From assembly GCF_019913785.1 (NCBI RefSeq), contig NZ_JAIOHK010000011.1:1-64000 (forward strand): a stretch of DNA of 64,000 nucleotides. Reading direction: 5' to 3'. The notes under the pieces were generated by a model, which was given only the letters and a program-made list of their open reading frames with translations, was not told where the DNA came from and did not search any database. Source of the stretch: Altibacter sp. (lineage in GTDB: Bacteria; Bacteroidota; Bacteroidia; Flavobacteriales; Flavobacteriaceae). Every line of letters starts with the position of its first letter. Within the stretch, counting starts at the first letter, position 1. Below are positions 27,996 through 37,362 of this stretch, in pieces. The position numbers and the translations under genes were made by a program.

Positions 27996-28077
27996 CTTCT
28001 ACGCTTTCAGGAGTACAAGAAATAAATAATCCAGCCCCGAAAATTGCAACGATTAATAAGTACTTTGTTAATTTCAT
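27940..28077 (-). CDS. Tiny lipoprotein (45 residues)
   Basis: ATG at 28077 to TAG at 27942-27940 encodes MKLTKYLLIVAIFGAGLFIS-C-TPESVEDGQT..., a textbook lipoprotein signal with Cys21, followed by only 24 polar residues (ending KPLQNG). A good -7 box lies 30 bases upstream. The 3' end overlaps the start of the next membrane protein by 56 bases. Too small for default gene callers. Function unknown; co-expression with the membrane protein is likely. Confidence 0.68.
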   Translation of the reverse strand: MKLTKYLLIVAIFGAGLFISCTPESVEDGQTPQQVDKTLKPLQNG

Positions 28078-28106
28078 AATATTTGTCTTTTGTGAGGTTT
28101 ATCATA

Positions 28107-28114
28107 CAAACGTA
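28107..28114 (-). promoter_or_regulatory. -7 element for the tiny lipoprotein gene
   Basis: On the minus strand TACGTTTG fits TAnnTTTG; a TTG lies 22 bases further upstream (about 28137-28139). The leader would be about 25 bases. The rest of the gap 28078-28259 shows nothing recognisable. Confidence 0.5.
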
Positions 28115-28259
28115 ACACGAAAAAAGACAAGTATTTCAACTAAGATCTCCGTATCTTTATTAGTTCGCCTTTTGGCAAATAAATACCTCTTAAAAGTACT
28201 GCAATTTGGGGCGCAAGCATTTAAAAGTTGACTTAGTTTTTATGAAATTTCGTTGCAAT

Positions 28260-28673
28260 CTATTTCACTGGCATCATATTTAATGTTCGACTTCCGTTTT
28301 GGTTTTTCGTTAGTTTAATCGTTGTTTTTTCTGTTGGCAAAAAGCGTTCTGCCTTCTGCGGCCATTCAATGAAATTCCAGTGTCCGGCCGACATATAATC
28401 TTCAATTCCCAGATCCAAAATCTCCTCTTCATTGTTCACGCGATAAAAATCGAAGTGATACAACACATCGTCATTTGTTTTGTGTTCATTAACAATAGAG
28501 AAGGTGGGACTGTTTATTGTTTCCTTAACGCCCAAAAGCTTTGCGAGCTCTTTAATTAGCGTGGTTTTTCCAACTCCCATATCTCCATAAAACAAGAGGG
28601 TCTTATTCGTAATATCGGATAACACCTTACCGGCTACTTCCGGGAGCTCCTGCTTTGAATATGTTAACTGCAT
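28260..28673 (-). CDS. tsaE: tRNA threonylcarbamoyladenosine biosynthesis ATPase TsaE
   Basis: A 137-residue P-loop ATPase of the TsaB/D/E complex that makes t6A37 in ANN-decoding tRNAs. Walker A is GDMGVGKTTLIKEL; SPTFSIVNEH and YHFDFYRV follow, and FIEWPQKAERFLP is the conserved C-terminal motif. I start at the ATG at 28673 (MQLTYSKQEL) because the longer frame would contain the promoter. Length is then normal. It lies between porX and the lipoprotein gene. Confidence 0.93.
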   Translation of the reverse strand: MQLTYSKQELPEVAGKVLSDITNKTLLFYGDMGVGKTTLIKELAKLLGVKETINSPTFSIVNEHKTNDDVLYHFDFYRVNNEEEILDLGIEDYMSAGHWNFIEWPQKAERFLPTEKTTIKLTKNQNGSRTLNMMPVK

Positions 28674-28689
28674 ACTTATGAATTGCGAA

Positions 28690-28721
28690 CAAATATAAAC
28701 TAATTTACCGATTATTAACAA
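28690..28721 (-). promoter_or_regulatory. Promoter of tsaE
   Basis: Minus-strand TTTTTG ending at 28719, 21 bases, then TATATTTG (28697-28690). The start codon is 17 bases downstream of the -7 box. Confidence 0.6.
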
Positions 28722-28764
28722 AAAATATCGATTATCTGCACCCATGTAAGAGAATACTTACAAA

Positions 28765-30315
28765 TTATTTAGGCTCCAGTACCGCAAAGGGAATTATCAT
28801 TTCTTCGAGTGATACACCGCCATGTTGATAGGTATTCCTGTAATAACCAACATAGTGGTTGTAATTATTAGGATAGGCAAAGAATAAATCGCCTTTGGCA
28901 AAAATATACGAACTACTCATATTGATAGTTGGTAAATGGATGGACTTAGGTGACTTTGCAGCCAATACATCCTTGTCGTCATAGGTTAAACTCTTGCCCG
29001 TTTTATAGCGCAGGTTTAGGCTGGTATTCTTGTCGCCAATTACCTTCGAAGGGTTTTTAACGTTGATGGTGCCATGGTCTGTCGTAATGATCAATTTAAA
29101 ACCGAGTTGCGCCGCCTGTTGAATAATTTCCATCAATGGTGAATTCTTAAACCAACTCTGCGTCAAGGAACGATACGACTTGTCATTAGAGGCGAGTTCT
29201 TTAATCACTTCCATTTCGGTCTTGGCATGAGAGAGCATATCTACAAAGTTGTAGACGACCGCTATCAGGTTTTCGTCCTTATGACTCTTAAAACTTTCTA
29301 CCAACCGTTTACCCTGCTTTATACTGGATATCTTATGGTAGCTCCAATTCAAATCTAGTCCCAAACGCTTTAGCTGGGCCTCTAAGAACTTATCCTCATA
29401 CATATTCTTACCGCCATCTTCGGTGTCATTTAGCCAATACTCCGGATGCAACTTTTCCATCTCACTTGGCATAAGCCCCGAAAATATGGCATTTCGAGCG
29501 TATTGCGTAGCCGTGGGTAAAATACTATAAAACAATTCTTCATTTGTTTTTTTGTAAATACTGCTCAAAAAGGGTTCGAATGCCTTCCACTGGTCGTAGC
29601 GCAAATTGTCAATTACTACAAGTAGTGTTCGCTCGCTGTTTTTAAGCTGGGGTACCACTTTATCCCGAAATAAGTTATGGGACATGGTTGGTGCATCGGC
29701 GTTATTCTCAAACCAAGAGGGATAATTTTTATCTATAAATTTGCAAAATTGATTATTCGCTTCGGTCTTTTGAGATTCTAAAATTTCAAACATTCCGGAA
29801 TCTTCTATCCCTTCCAACTCAAGTTCCCAATACACCAACTTCTGATACAATTCGGCCCAACCTTCATAGGTGTTGATCATGGACATGTCCATGGCAATCT
29901 TTCTGAATTCCTGCTGGTAATTGGAAGTTGTCTTTTCTGAAACCAAACGAGATAGGTCCAAATTCTTCTTCAGACTTAATAATATTTGATGCGGATTCAC
30001 AGGTTTTATAAGATAGTCGGCAATTTTTGATCCAATGGCCTCTTCCATAATATATTCCTCTTCACTTTTGGTAATCATTACAACCGGAAGTGTGGCGCGA
30101 TACTCTTTTATTTCGGCCAAGGTCTCGAGTCCTGTAAGTCCGGGCATATTCTCATCCAGGAATACGATATCGAAATTCTGATTCTTTATTTCTACAAGCG
30201 CTTCTGTACCACTTTGGGCGGTTGTTACTTTGTAGTTCTTATTTTCAAGGAAGATGATATGTGGTTTTAATAAATCAATTTCATCGTCTACCCAAAGTAC
30301 TTTAATGTCGCTCAT
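28765..30315 (-). CDS. porX: Response regulator PorX with PglZ/alkaline-phosphatase-like domain
   Basis: A 516-residue regulator. Residues 1-120 form a CheY-like receiver with phosphorylated Asp54 (FLDENMPG). A helical linker leads to a PglZ domain of the alkaline phosphatase superfamily (about 220-516) with metal-ligand motifs LLVVIDNLRYDQW and ITTDHGTINV. In Porphyromonas and Flavobacterium, PorX with the kinase PorY controls type IX secretion. No por/gld genes are in this window, so it acts at a distance. Confidence 0.93.
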   Translation of the reverse strand: MSDIKVLWVDDEIDLLKPHIIFLENKNYKVTTAQSGTEALVEIKNQNFDIVFLDENMPGLTGLETLAEIKEYRATLPVVMITKSEEEYIMEEAIGSKIADYLIKPVNPHQILLSLKKNLDLSRLVSEKTTSNYQQEFRKIAMDMSMINTYEGWAELYQKLVYWELELEGIEDSGMFEILESQKTEANNQFCKFIDKNYPSWFENNADAPTMSHNLFRDKVVPQLKNSERTLLVVIDNLRYDQWKAFEPFLSSIYKKTNEELFYSILPTATQYARNAIFSGLMPSEMEKLHPEYWLNDTEDGGKNMYEDKFLEAQLKRLGLDLNWSYHKISSIKQGKRLVESFKSHKDENLIAVVYNFVDMLSHAKTEMEVIKELASNDKSYRSLTQSWFKNSPLMEIIQQAAQLGFKLIITTDHGTINVKNPSKVIGDKNTSLNLRYKTGKSLTYDDKDVLAAKSPKSIHLPTINMSSSYIFAKGDLFFAYPNNYNHYVGYYRNTYQHGGVSLEEMIIPFAVLEPK

Positions 30316-30433
30316 ATATGTATATTTGTTTTATTGTTGCAATTATGCTGAAGGATTGTAAATTTTAGATTATCAAATTTAATTCCGAAGTGTCCCTTTT
30401 AAATAGAAGTCACTATTAATTAAAAGTTAAAGT

Positions 30434-31663
30434 TTGGATTACAAAAGCAAACTCAAGATTATAAACGACCCCATCTATGGTTTTATTACCATACCCAACC
30501 CGTTCTTATTCAAATTAATTGAACATCCCTATTTTCAGCGGCTACGGCGGATCTCACAAATGGGGATGTCGTACCTGGTGTATCCCGGAGCACACCACAC
30601 TAGATTTCAGCATGCATTGGGAGCGATGTTCTTGATGCAGCGAGCCATTCAAGTGCTTGGCATGAAAGGGGTAACAATTTCTGAAGAGGAAGAGGAAGCG
30701 CTCTGTGTCGCAATTTTGCTACACGATATTGGGCATGGTCCGTTTTCGCATGCCATGGAACACAGTATTGTTGAAGAAGTGAGCCACGAACATATTTCAT
30801 TGTTGTTCATGGAACTTTTAAACAAAGAATTCAAGGGCAGGCTTTCGCTGGCGATCTCCATTTTTAAAAATGAATACGACAGGAAATTCATGCATCAGCT
30901 TATTTCTGGTCAATTGGACATGGATCGATTGGATTATCTGCGAAGGGATAGTTTTTATACGGGTGTTCAAGAGGGAACGGTGAATTCACAGCGCCTTATA
31001 ACCATGCTCAATGTATACGATGATCGTCTCGTAGTTGAGGAAAAGGGTGTATATTCTGTTGAAAAGTTTATCATTGCCAGGCGATTTATGTACTGGCAGG
31101 TGTATTTACACAAGACGGGCATAGTTGCCGAGCGGTTGCTTATGAATTTGCTTCGGCGTGCAAAAGCGCTTAGCCAGCAAGGAATACAGCTCCACGCAAG
31201 CACGGCATTATCTTTTTTTCTGAAGCATTCCATAAGTCTCGATAAATTTAATTCTGAAATACTAAACCGTTTTTCAAAATTGGACGATTACGATATTATT
31301 TCGGCCATGAAGTCCTGGACAGCGCATGAAGATTTTGTGCTTCGGAACCTTTCAGAAATGCTATTAAACAGAGAATTGTTAAAGATAAAAGTGCGGGAAA
31401 CCCCTTTTTCGGAAGTGCAACTTACAGAGAAACGAGAATCTTTCAGAAAAAAACACCAGCTAAGTATGGAAGAAGCTTCCTATTTTGTGTTCGATGGAAT
31501 CATTGAAAACTTGGCATACCGGATGGATAAGGACGCAATTTTCTTGCTGACCAAGAATGGGAAACTGGTTGATGTTGCCAGTGCCAGCGATCAATTGAAC
31601 CTAAAGGCACTTTCAAAAACCGTAGTCAAATATTATCTCTGTTATCCAAAGCCAACATACTAA
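30434..31663 (+). CDS. HD-domain phosphohydrolase (dNTPase-like), TTG start
   Basis: A 409-residue HD-superfamily protein. Metal ligands are the His in HHTRFQHALGAM, HD in LLHDIGHGPFSH near residue 97, and Asp in QLDMDRLDYLRRDS. It resembles YdhJ/SAMHD1-type dNTP triphosphohydrolases. The start must be TTG at 30434 (MDYKSKLKIINDPIYG): a TAA stop lies just upstream in frame (30428-30430), there is no ATG before residue 40, and the conserved INDPIYGFI segment begins at residue 10. It opens the run of lipid A genes. Confidence 0.88.
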   Translation: MDYKSKLKIINDPIYGFITIPNPFLFKLIEHPYFQRLRRISQMGMSYLVYPGAHHTRFQHALGAMFLMQRAIQVLGMKGVTISEEEEEALCVAILLHDIGHGPFSHAMEHSIVEEVSHEHISLLFMELLNKEFKGRLSLAISIFKNEYDRKFMHQLISGQLDMDRLDYLRRDSFYTGVQEGTVNSQRLITMLNVYDDRLVVEEKGVYSVEKFIIARRFMYWQVYLHKTGIVAERLLMNLLRRAKALSQQGIQLHASTALSFFLKHSISLDKFNSEILNRFSKLDDYDIISAMKSWTAHEDFVLRNLSEMLLNRELLKIKVRETPFSEVQLTEKRESFRKKHQLSMEEASYFVFDGIIENLAYRMDKDAIFLLTKNGKLVDVASASDQLNLKALSKTVVKYYLCYPKPTY

Positions 31664-31675
31664 TCCTTTTTTTTC

Positions 31676-31683
31676 TATTTTTG
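31676..31683 (+). promoter_or_regulatory. Possible -7 element upstream of lpxD
   Basis: TATTTTTG fits TAnnTTTG, about 95 bases before lpxD, so the leader would be long. No clear -33 element; tentative. Confidence 0.35.
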
Positions 31684-31779
31684 CAAGTATGCAAAAGAGG
31701 CATTAAACAGATTCTGCTTTTTAGTTTATATGTTTATATAGTACTCGATTGGATGTTCTAAAAAGAAATAAATCTTTTA

Positions 31780-32805
31780 ATGAAATTTACAGCAACCCAA
31801 ATAGCAGGGATCTTACAAGGTGAAGTAGAAGGTAATGGTGATGTTGAAGTGTCGAAGCTTGCAAAGATCGAGGAAGGTACCGAAGGGAGTTTGACCTTTT
31901 TAGCCAATCCTAAGTACACACATTATATTTATTCTACGGAAGCCTCTATCACCATAGTCGATAAAGATTTTATTGCTGAAAATTCCATATCAACAACCTT
32001 GATACGCGTAGAGAATGCTTATAAGGCATTTTCACAGTTGTTGGAATATTACAATCAGGTAAAGATGAACAAGACAGGTATCGAACAGCCAGTTTTTGTT
32101 TCAGAAACGGCTTCGTATGGTGACAATGTGTATATAGGTGCCTTTGCCTATGTGGGAGAAAATGTGCGCATAGGTAACAATGTAAAAATTTATCCGAACG
32201 CGTATATTGGTGATAATGTCGCGTTGGGAGATAATGTAGTTGTATTTGCAGGAGCCAAAATATATTCTGAAAGTATTATTGGTAATCATTGTGTCATTCA
32301 TAGTGGTGTGATTTTAGGCGCCGATGGTTTCGGTTTTACACCGAATGAAAAGGGGGAATTCACCAAGGTGCCCCAAACAGGGAATGTGGTTCTCGAAGAT
32401 TATGTAGATATTGGTGCCGGAACCACGATTGACCGAGCAACTTTAGGCTCGACGGTTATTCGCAGAGGTGTTAAATTGGACAATCAGATTCAGATAGCAC
32501 ATAATGTAGAAATTGGAGAAAACACAGTGATAGCAGCACAAACCGGCATTGCCGGATCTACTAAAATAGGAAAGAATTGTATGATTGGAGGCCAGGTTGG
32601 GATTGTGGGGCATATTATTATTGGTGACAATGTTCGTATACAAGCCCAAAGTGGAATTGGCAGGAATGTCAAGGACAATGAGACATTGCAAGGTTCTCCG
32701 GCTCTAAATTATGGCGATTTCAACAAGAGTTATGTACACTTTAAAAACCTTCCAAAAATTATAGAACGATTTAATATTTTTGAAAAAAATAATAATAATG
32801 AGTGA
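31780..32805 (+). CDS. lpxD: UDP-3-O-acylglucosamine N-acyltransferase
   Basis: A 341-residue left-handed beta-helix enzyme that adds the second 3-hydroxyacyl chain in lipid A synthesis. An N-terminal uridine-binding domain (1-100) precedes many hexapeptide repeats ([20 protein letters not shown]). The catalytic His is in [14 protein letters not shown] near residue 240. The C-terminal helix ends in a run of Asn. Its stop lies inside the start of lpxC/fabZ (eight-base overlap). Confidence 0.95.
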   Translation: MKFTATQIAGILQGEVEGNGDVEVSKLAKIEEGTEGSLTFLANPKYTHYIYSTEASITIVDKDFIAENSISTTLIRVENAYKAFSQLLEYYNQVKMNKTGIEQPVFVSETASYGDNVYIGAFAYVGENVRIGNNVKIYPNAYIGDNVALGDNVVVFAGAKIYSESIIGNHCVIHSGVILGADGFGFTPNEKGEFTKVPQTGNVVLEDYVDIGAGTTIDRATLGSTVIRRGVKLDNQIQIAHNVEIGENTVIAAQTGIAGSTKIGKNCMIGGQVGIVGHIIIGDNVRIQAQSGIGRNVKDNETLQGSPALNYGDFNKSYVHFKNLPKIIERFNIFEKNNNNE

Positions 32806-34207
32806 TAGTATGGTGAAACAACGCACAATAAGGAAAGAGGTGTCGCTTACCGGGGTTGGATTACATACGGGAAAGCAGGTGACTATTACTTTTAAGCCGG
32901 CACCTGAAAATACGGGATACGCATTTGTTCGTGTCGATCTAGAGGGAAGCCCGGTGATTGAGGCCGATGCCAATTATGTAGTAAACACGCAAAGAGGAAC
33001 CAACCTTGAAAAATTGGGCGTTAAGATCCAAACTTCGGAGCATGTTCTTGCGGCTTTGGTTGGTATGGAAGTAGACAATTGTCTTATTGAACTCAATGCC
33101 TCCGAGCCACCCATTATGGATGGTTCGTCCAAATTCTTTGTAGAAGCCATACAGAAAGCGGGAATAGTAGAGCAAGATGTGCCAAGAGAGGAATACATTG
33201 TTAAAGAGGTAATTTCCTATTTAGACGAAGAATCGGGTAGTGAAATTACGGTTATTCCAGCCGATGAGTACCAAGTCACAACCATGGTCGATTTTGGCAC
33301 CAAAGTCTTGGGAACTCAAAATGCCTCCTTAACACGTATATCCGATTTTAAAGATGAAATCGCCGATGCACGCACCTTCAGTTTTTTGCATGAAATTGAA
33401 ATGTTATTGGAACACGGACTAATAAAAGGAGGTGACCTAAACAATGCGATAGTCTATGTAGACAAAGAGCTGTCTCCAAAAACCATGGCGAAACTACGTG
33501 AGGCTTTTGGCAAGGATAAAATTTCGGTAAAACCAAATGGAATTCTCGATAATCTTACCTTGCATTACCCCAATGAAGCAGCAAGACACAAGCTTCTGGA
33601 CGTTGTAGGCGATTTAGCACTGGTTGGTACGCGTATCCGTGGAAAAGTAATTGCCAATAAACCCGGGCATTATGTCAATACACAATTCGCAAAAAAACTT
33701 TCGAAAATTATTAAGATTGAAAGTCGGAATAAAATTCCACAATTCGATCTATCGCTACCACCTGTAAAGGATGTTATCCAAATCATGGATATGTTGCCTC
33801 ACAGACCTCCCTTTTTATTGGTCGACAAGATTTTGGAATTATCCGATTCTCATGTAGTGGGTCTTAAGAACGTGACCATGAATGAACCTTTCTTTGTGGG
33901 TCACTTTCCCGGCGCTCCGGTCATGCCCGGAGTACTCATAGTAGAGGCTATGGCGCAGACAGGAGGGATTTTGGCTCTTAGTACGGTGCCAGATCCGGAG
34001 AATTATCTTACGTTCTTTATGAAGATCAACAATGTTAAGTTCAAGCAGCAAGTGAATCCGGGTGACACTTTGGTTTTTGTGTTGGAATTGATAACGCCTA
34101 TTCGTCGTGGGATTGTACATATGCAAGGAAATGCTTACGCCAATAACAAACTTGTTACAGAAGCCGAACTCATGGCGCAAATTGTTAAAACAAAAAATAC
34201 CGAATGA
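32798..34207 (+). CDS. lpxC: Bifunctional UDP-3-O-acyl-GlcNAc deacetylase / 3-hydroxyacyl-ACP dehydratase
   Basis: A 469-residue fusion found in Bacteroidota. Residues 1-305 are LpxC, the zinc deacetylase ([33 protein letters not shown] and [13 protein letters not shown] hold the ligands and catalytic residues). Residues 320-469 are FabZ, the hot-dog dehydratase ([14 protein letters not shown], catalytic Glu in [13 protein letters not shown]). I chose the ATG at 32798, overlapping lpxD; the TTG at 32780 is unlikely. The fusion couples lipid A commitment to fatty acid supply. Confidence 0.96.
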   Translation: MSDSMVKQRTIRKEVSLTGVGLHTGKQVTITFKPAPENTGYAFVRVDLEGSPVIEADANYVVNTQRGTNLEKLGVKIQTSEHVLAALVGMEVDNCLIELNASEPPIMDGSSKFFVEAIQKAGIVEQDVPREEYIVKEVISYLDEESGSEITVIPADEYQVTTMVDFGTKVLGTQNASLTRISDFKDEIADARTFSFLHEIEMLLEHGLIKGGDLNNAIVYVDKELSPKTMAKLREAFGKDKISVKPNGILDNLTLHYPNEAARHKLLDVVGDLALVGTRIRGKVIANKPGHYVNTQFAKKLSKIIKIESRNKIPQFDLSLPPVKDVIQIMDMLPHRPPFLLVDKILELSDSHVVGLKNVTMNEPFFVGHFPGAPVMPGVLIVEAMAQTGGILALSTVPDPENYLTFFMKINNVKFKQQVNPGDTLVFVLELITPIRRGIVHMQGNAYANNKLVTEAELMAQIVKTKNTE

Positions 34208-34989
34208 ATCAACCACTAGCATACGTCCATCCGGGCGCTAAAATTGCAAAAAACGTAGTAATTGAGCCATTTACGACCATTCATAACAATGTGGTTATTG
34301 GCGAGGGAACTTGGATTGGTTCGAATGTAACCATCATGGAAGGTGCCCGAATTGGAAAAAACTGTAATATATTTCCGGGTGCTGTTATTTCGGCGATTCC
34401 GCAGGATCTAAAATTTCAAGACGAAGAAACGACCGCCGAAATAGGAGATAATACGACCATTCGTGAGTACGTTACGGTGAACAGAGGTACCGTAGATCGA
34501 GGGAAAACAGTTATTGGAAATAATTGTCTAATTATGGCGTATTGCCATATTGCTCATGATTGTTTTGTAGGGGATAATTGTATTTTTTCCAACAATAGTA
34601 CGCTGGCCGGACATATCACCGTAGGGGATTATGTGATTTTAGCGGGAATGACCGCTGTACATCAATTTTGTATGATAGGAAATCACGCCTTTGTAACCGG
34701 TGGATCCTTGGTTCGGAAAGATGTACCGCCTTTTGTTAAAGCAGCTCGCGAGCCATTGTCGTATGTTGGAATTAATTCTATTGGGCTTCGGAGAAGAGGA
34801 TTTACACCTGAAAAAATTCGCGAGATTCAGAATATTTACAGAATATTATATCAGAAAAACTACAACAATACCCAAGCGGCTGAAATTATTGAAGCCGAAA
34901 TGGAAGCAACCCCCGAACGCGACGAGATCCTTCAGTTTATTAAAAACTCAAAAAGAGGGATTATGAAGGGCTACTTCAGTTCAAATTAA
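34204..34989 (+). CDS. lpxA: Acyl-ACP--UDP-N-acetylglucosamine O-acyltransferase
   Basis: A 261-residue left-handed beta-helix enzyme for the first lipid A step. Hexapeptide repeats fill residues 10-190, the catalytic His is in YCHIAHDCFVGDNC near residue 120, and the C-terminal helical part begins at about 190 (GLRRRGFTPEKIREIQ). The ATG overlaps the stop of lpxC/fabZ by four bases. Confidence 0.96.
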   Translation: MNQPLAYVHPGAKIAKNVVIEPFTTIHNNVVIGEGTWIGSNVTIMEGARIGKNCNIFPGAVISAIPQDLKFQDEETTAEIGDNTTIREYVTVNRGTVDRGKTVIGNNCLIMAYCHIAHDCFVGDNCIFSNNSTLAGHITVGDYVILAGMTAVHQFCMIGNHAFVTGGSLVRKDVPPFVKAAREPLSYVGINSIGLRRRGFTPEKIREIQNIYRILYQKNYNNTQAAEIIEAEMEATPERDEILQFIKNSKRGIMKGYFSSN

Positions 34990-35019
34990 TTCATTTCAGA
35001 AAAAATAGTAAAAATATAT

Positions 35020-35586
35020 ATGGCTACAAGTTCAGATATTAGAAAAGGGTTGTGCATTCGGTACAACAACGATATTTATAAGATTATCGAGTTTTTACAT
35101 GTAAAACCGGGGAAAGGACCTGCCTTTGTAAGAACAAAATTAAAAAGTGTAACATCCGGCAAGGTGATTGACAATACCTTTTCGGCAGGTCACAAGATTG
35201 AAGATGTTCGTGTTGAGACACATAAATTTCAGTATTTGTACAACGAGGGAGAAATGTATCACTTCATGAATACGGAAGATTACACTCAAATCCGTTTATT
35301 AAAAGAAGCCTTAGACACGCCCGAATTGATGAAGGAGGGTGAAATTGTAACGGTGATCATTAATGCTGAAGACAATGCACCTTTGTCTGTTGAAATGCCG
35401 GCGCATGTTATTTTGGAAGTGATTTCTACCGATCCCGGGGTGAAAGGAAATACAGCCACCAACGCGACGAAACCTGCGAAAGTAGAAACCGGAGCCGAAG
35501 TAAACGTACCGCTTTTTATCAATGAAGGGGATAAAATACGTATCGATACCGAAAAGGGACAGTATCAGGAACGTATGAAAGAGTAA
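35020..35586 (+). CDS. efp: Elongation factor P
   Basis: A 188-residue three-domain translation factor that relieves stalling at proline runs. The loop VKPGKGPAF carries Lys32, the residue that enters the P site and may be modified. The C-terminal domain ends with the signature VPLFINEGDKIRIDTEKGQYQ, as usual. It sits 30 bases behind lpxA. Confidence 0.96.
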   Translation: MATSSDIRKGLCIRYNNDIYKIIEFLHVKPGKGPAFVRTKLKSVTSGKVIDNTFSAGHKIEDVRVETHKFQYLYNEGEMYHFMNTEDYTQIRLLKEALDTPELMKEGEIVTVIINAEDNAPLSVEMPAHVILEVISTDPGVKGNTATNATKPAKVETGAEVNVPLFINEGDKIRIDTEKGQYQERMKE

Positions 35587-35593
35587 GGGCTGC

Positions 35594-36358
35594 ATGAAGA
35601 GGAGTATAGAGGAGATTGCGAAAACCGAAGCCGAATATTGGGATGAAAACAAACTGGACCGCAGAAAGATAAAAAAGCTGCGACGCCATGCCTTTTATTA
35701 CTCTTATAAGCGGGAAGCCAAGATTTTAAATGAAAAAGTAGCAACTTTTAAGGACAAAGAACTGCTTGAAATTGGCTCTCATTCCTGGATTGGATGGATC
35801 AAAAATAAGGTAGTTCCAAAGAAGATAACCTGCATCAATATTTCGAAAGTTGAATTGGAAAAAGGGGCTGTGAATGCGAAAGACCTTCCTTTTCCAATCG
35901 ATTTTCATCTTATGGATGCCAACAACCTAACCTTCCCCGACGAATCGTTTGATATTGTCTACGGAGGTGCCATTCTGCATCATCTTGATATTGAGAAATC
36001 CATAGGGCATATTCATCGCGTATTAAGGCCGGGAGGGTATATTTTATTTACAGAGCCTTTAAATATGAATCCTCTGTATAAAATATATCGGAAGTTAAAC
36101 AAGAAGGAGCGAACTCCCGATGAACACGCCTTGGTAACAAAGGATTTTAAACTAATTCGAAGTAAATTCACCTTCGATCATTACTTCTTCGATTTCTTTA
36201 CTGTGGGATTCGGATTTCTTGCTCTCAAGATTTACGGGGACAAGAACTACGACAATTGGATCAATCGCCTGGGGTATAATTTGGATGTTTTTTTCTCTAA
36301 AATTCCCTTGCTACATTTTTTATTCGCCCGAGTTATCATTTATGGAAAAAAGAGGTAG
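35594..36358 (+). CDS. SAM-dependent methyltransferase
   Basis: A 254-residue class I methyltransferase (Methyltransf_11-like). Motif I is unusual: LLEIGSHSWIGW in place of ExGxGxG. The post-motif region is normal: DANNLTFPDESFDIVYGGAILHHL and VLRPGGYILFTEPLN. The C-terminal part has hydrophobic stretches (VGFGFLALKIYG, PLLHFLFARVIIYG) that may touch the membrane. It lies seven bases after efp and before the second lpxD-like gene; a lipid, quinone or glycan substrate is possible but not shown. Confidence 0.82.
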   Translation: MKRSIEEIAKTEAEYWDENKLDRRKIKKLRRHAFYYSYKREAKILNEKVATFKDKELLEIGSHSWIGWIKNKVVPKKITCINISKVELEKGAVNAKDLPFPIDFHLMDANNLTFPDESFDIVYGGAILHHLDIEKSIGHIHRVLRPGGYILFTEPLNMNPLYKIYRKLNKKERTPDEHALVTKDFKLIRSKFTFDHYFFDFFTVGFGFLALKIYGDKNYDNWINRLGYNLDVFFSKIPLLHFLFARVIIYGKKR

Positions 36359-36423
36359 CTTTATACTTTAAAATTTTTGAGGCATCTATAATAGTTTCAG
36401 ATTATAAGTAATATATTTAAAAT

Positions 36424-37362
36424 ATGAAATTTGCATACCCCCAAACCCTAGAAGAAATTGCTTCCATACTTAATTGTGATTATGTTGGGGATGCCAGTTT
36501 CCCTGTTTTGGGTATGAATGAAATTCATGTGGTACAACCGGGAGATATTGTATTTGTTGATCACCCGAAATATTACGACAAAGCCTTACAATCTCAGGCC
36601 ACGGTAATATTGATCAATAAAGAAGTAACATGCCCAGCGGGTAAAGCCTTGCTAGTATCGGACGATCCCTTCCGGGATTTTAATACACTTACCAATTATT
36701 TTAGACCGTTTAAACAGGCTACGGCAATTATTTCCGAATCGGCGATCATTGGTGAGAATACAGTAATTCAACCCAACGCTTTTGTGGGTAATCACGTAAA
36801 AATAGGGGATAATTGTACCATTCATTCCAATGTATGTATTTACGACCATACAGTAATAGGTAATAATGTTACCATTCACGGTGGTACTGTTTTGGGGGCG
36901 GATGCCTTTTACTATAAGAACCGACCCGAAAAATTCGATAAATTACTCAGTGGAGGTAATGTAGTGGTTATGGATGATGTAGACATAGGGGCCCTATGTA
37001 CTATCGATAAAGGCGTAAGTGCTTCCACAATTATTGGAGAAGGCACCAAACTGGATAACCAGGTTCATGTTGGACATGACACGGTGATAGGGAGACGTTG
37101 TTTAATTGCATCACAGGTGGGTATTGCCGGCTGTGTACTTATTGAAGACTTTGTAACCATTTGGGGACAAGTTGGAATTACCAGCGGAATTACAATCGGG
37201 GAGAAGGCGATCATATCGGCTCAAAGTGGTGTAAGCAAGTCATTACCCGGTCATAAATCGTATTTTGGTACGCCAGCCGACGAATTCAGAAAGAAATACA
37301 AAGAATTAGCCTCTATTAGGTTGATTCCCGATATTATAGATAAATTGGATAAAATACAATGA
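36424..37362 (+). CDS. LpxD-like N-acyltransferase (second copy)
   Basis: A 312-residue left-handed beta-helix protein with the LpxD layout: N-terminal domain (1-95), hexapeptide repeats, catalytic-type His in NQVHVGHDTVIGRRCLIASQ. It is diverged from lpxD at 31780; the segment after VLGADAF reads YYKNRPEKFDKL instead of [10 protein letters not shown]. It may acylate a different sugar nucleotide, or act as an alternative LpxD. Its stop overlaps the next ATG by four bases. Confidence 0.85.
   Translation: MKFAYPQTLEEIASILNCDYVGDASFPVLGMNEIHVVQPGDIVFVDHPKYYDKALQSQATVILINKEVTCPAGKALLVSDDPFRDFNTLTNYFRPFKQATAIISESAIIGENTVIQPNAFVGNHVKIGDNCTIHSNVCIYDHTVIGNNVTIHGGTVLGADAFYYKNRPEKFDKLLSGGNVVVMDDVDIGALCTIDKGVSASTIIGEGTKLDNQVHVGHDTVIGRRCLIASQVGIAGCVLIEDFVTIWGQVGITSGITIGEKAIISAQSGVSKSLPGHKSYFGTPADEFRKKYKELASIRLIPDIIDKLDKIQ

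Noticed and set aside
28674-28745. Longer N-terminus of TsaE
   Set aside because: The extra 24 residues are not part of the family and cover a strong TATATTTG promoter box.
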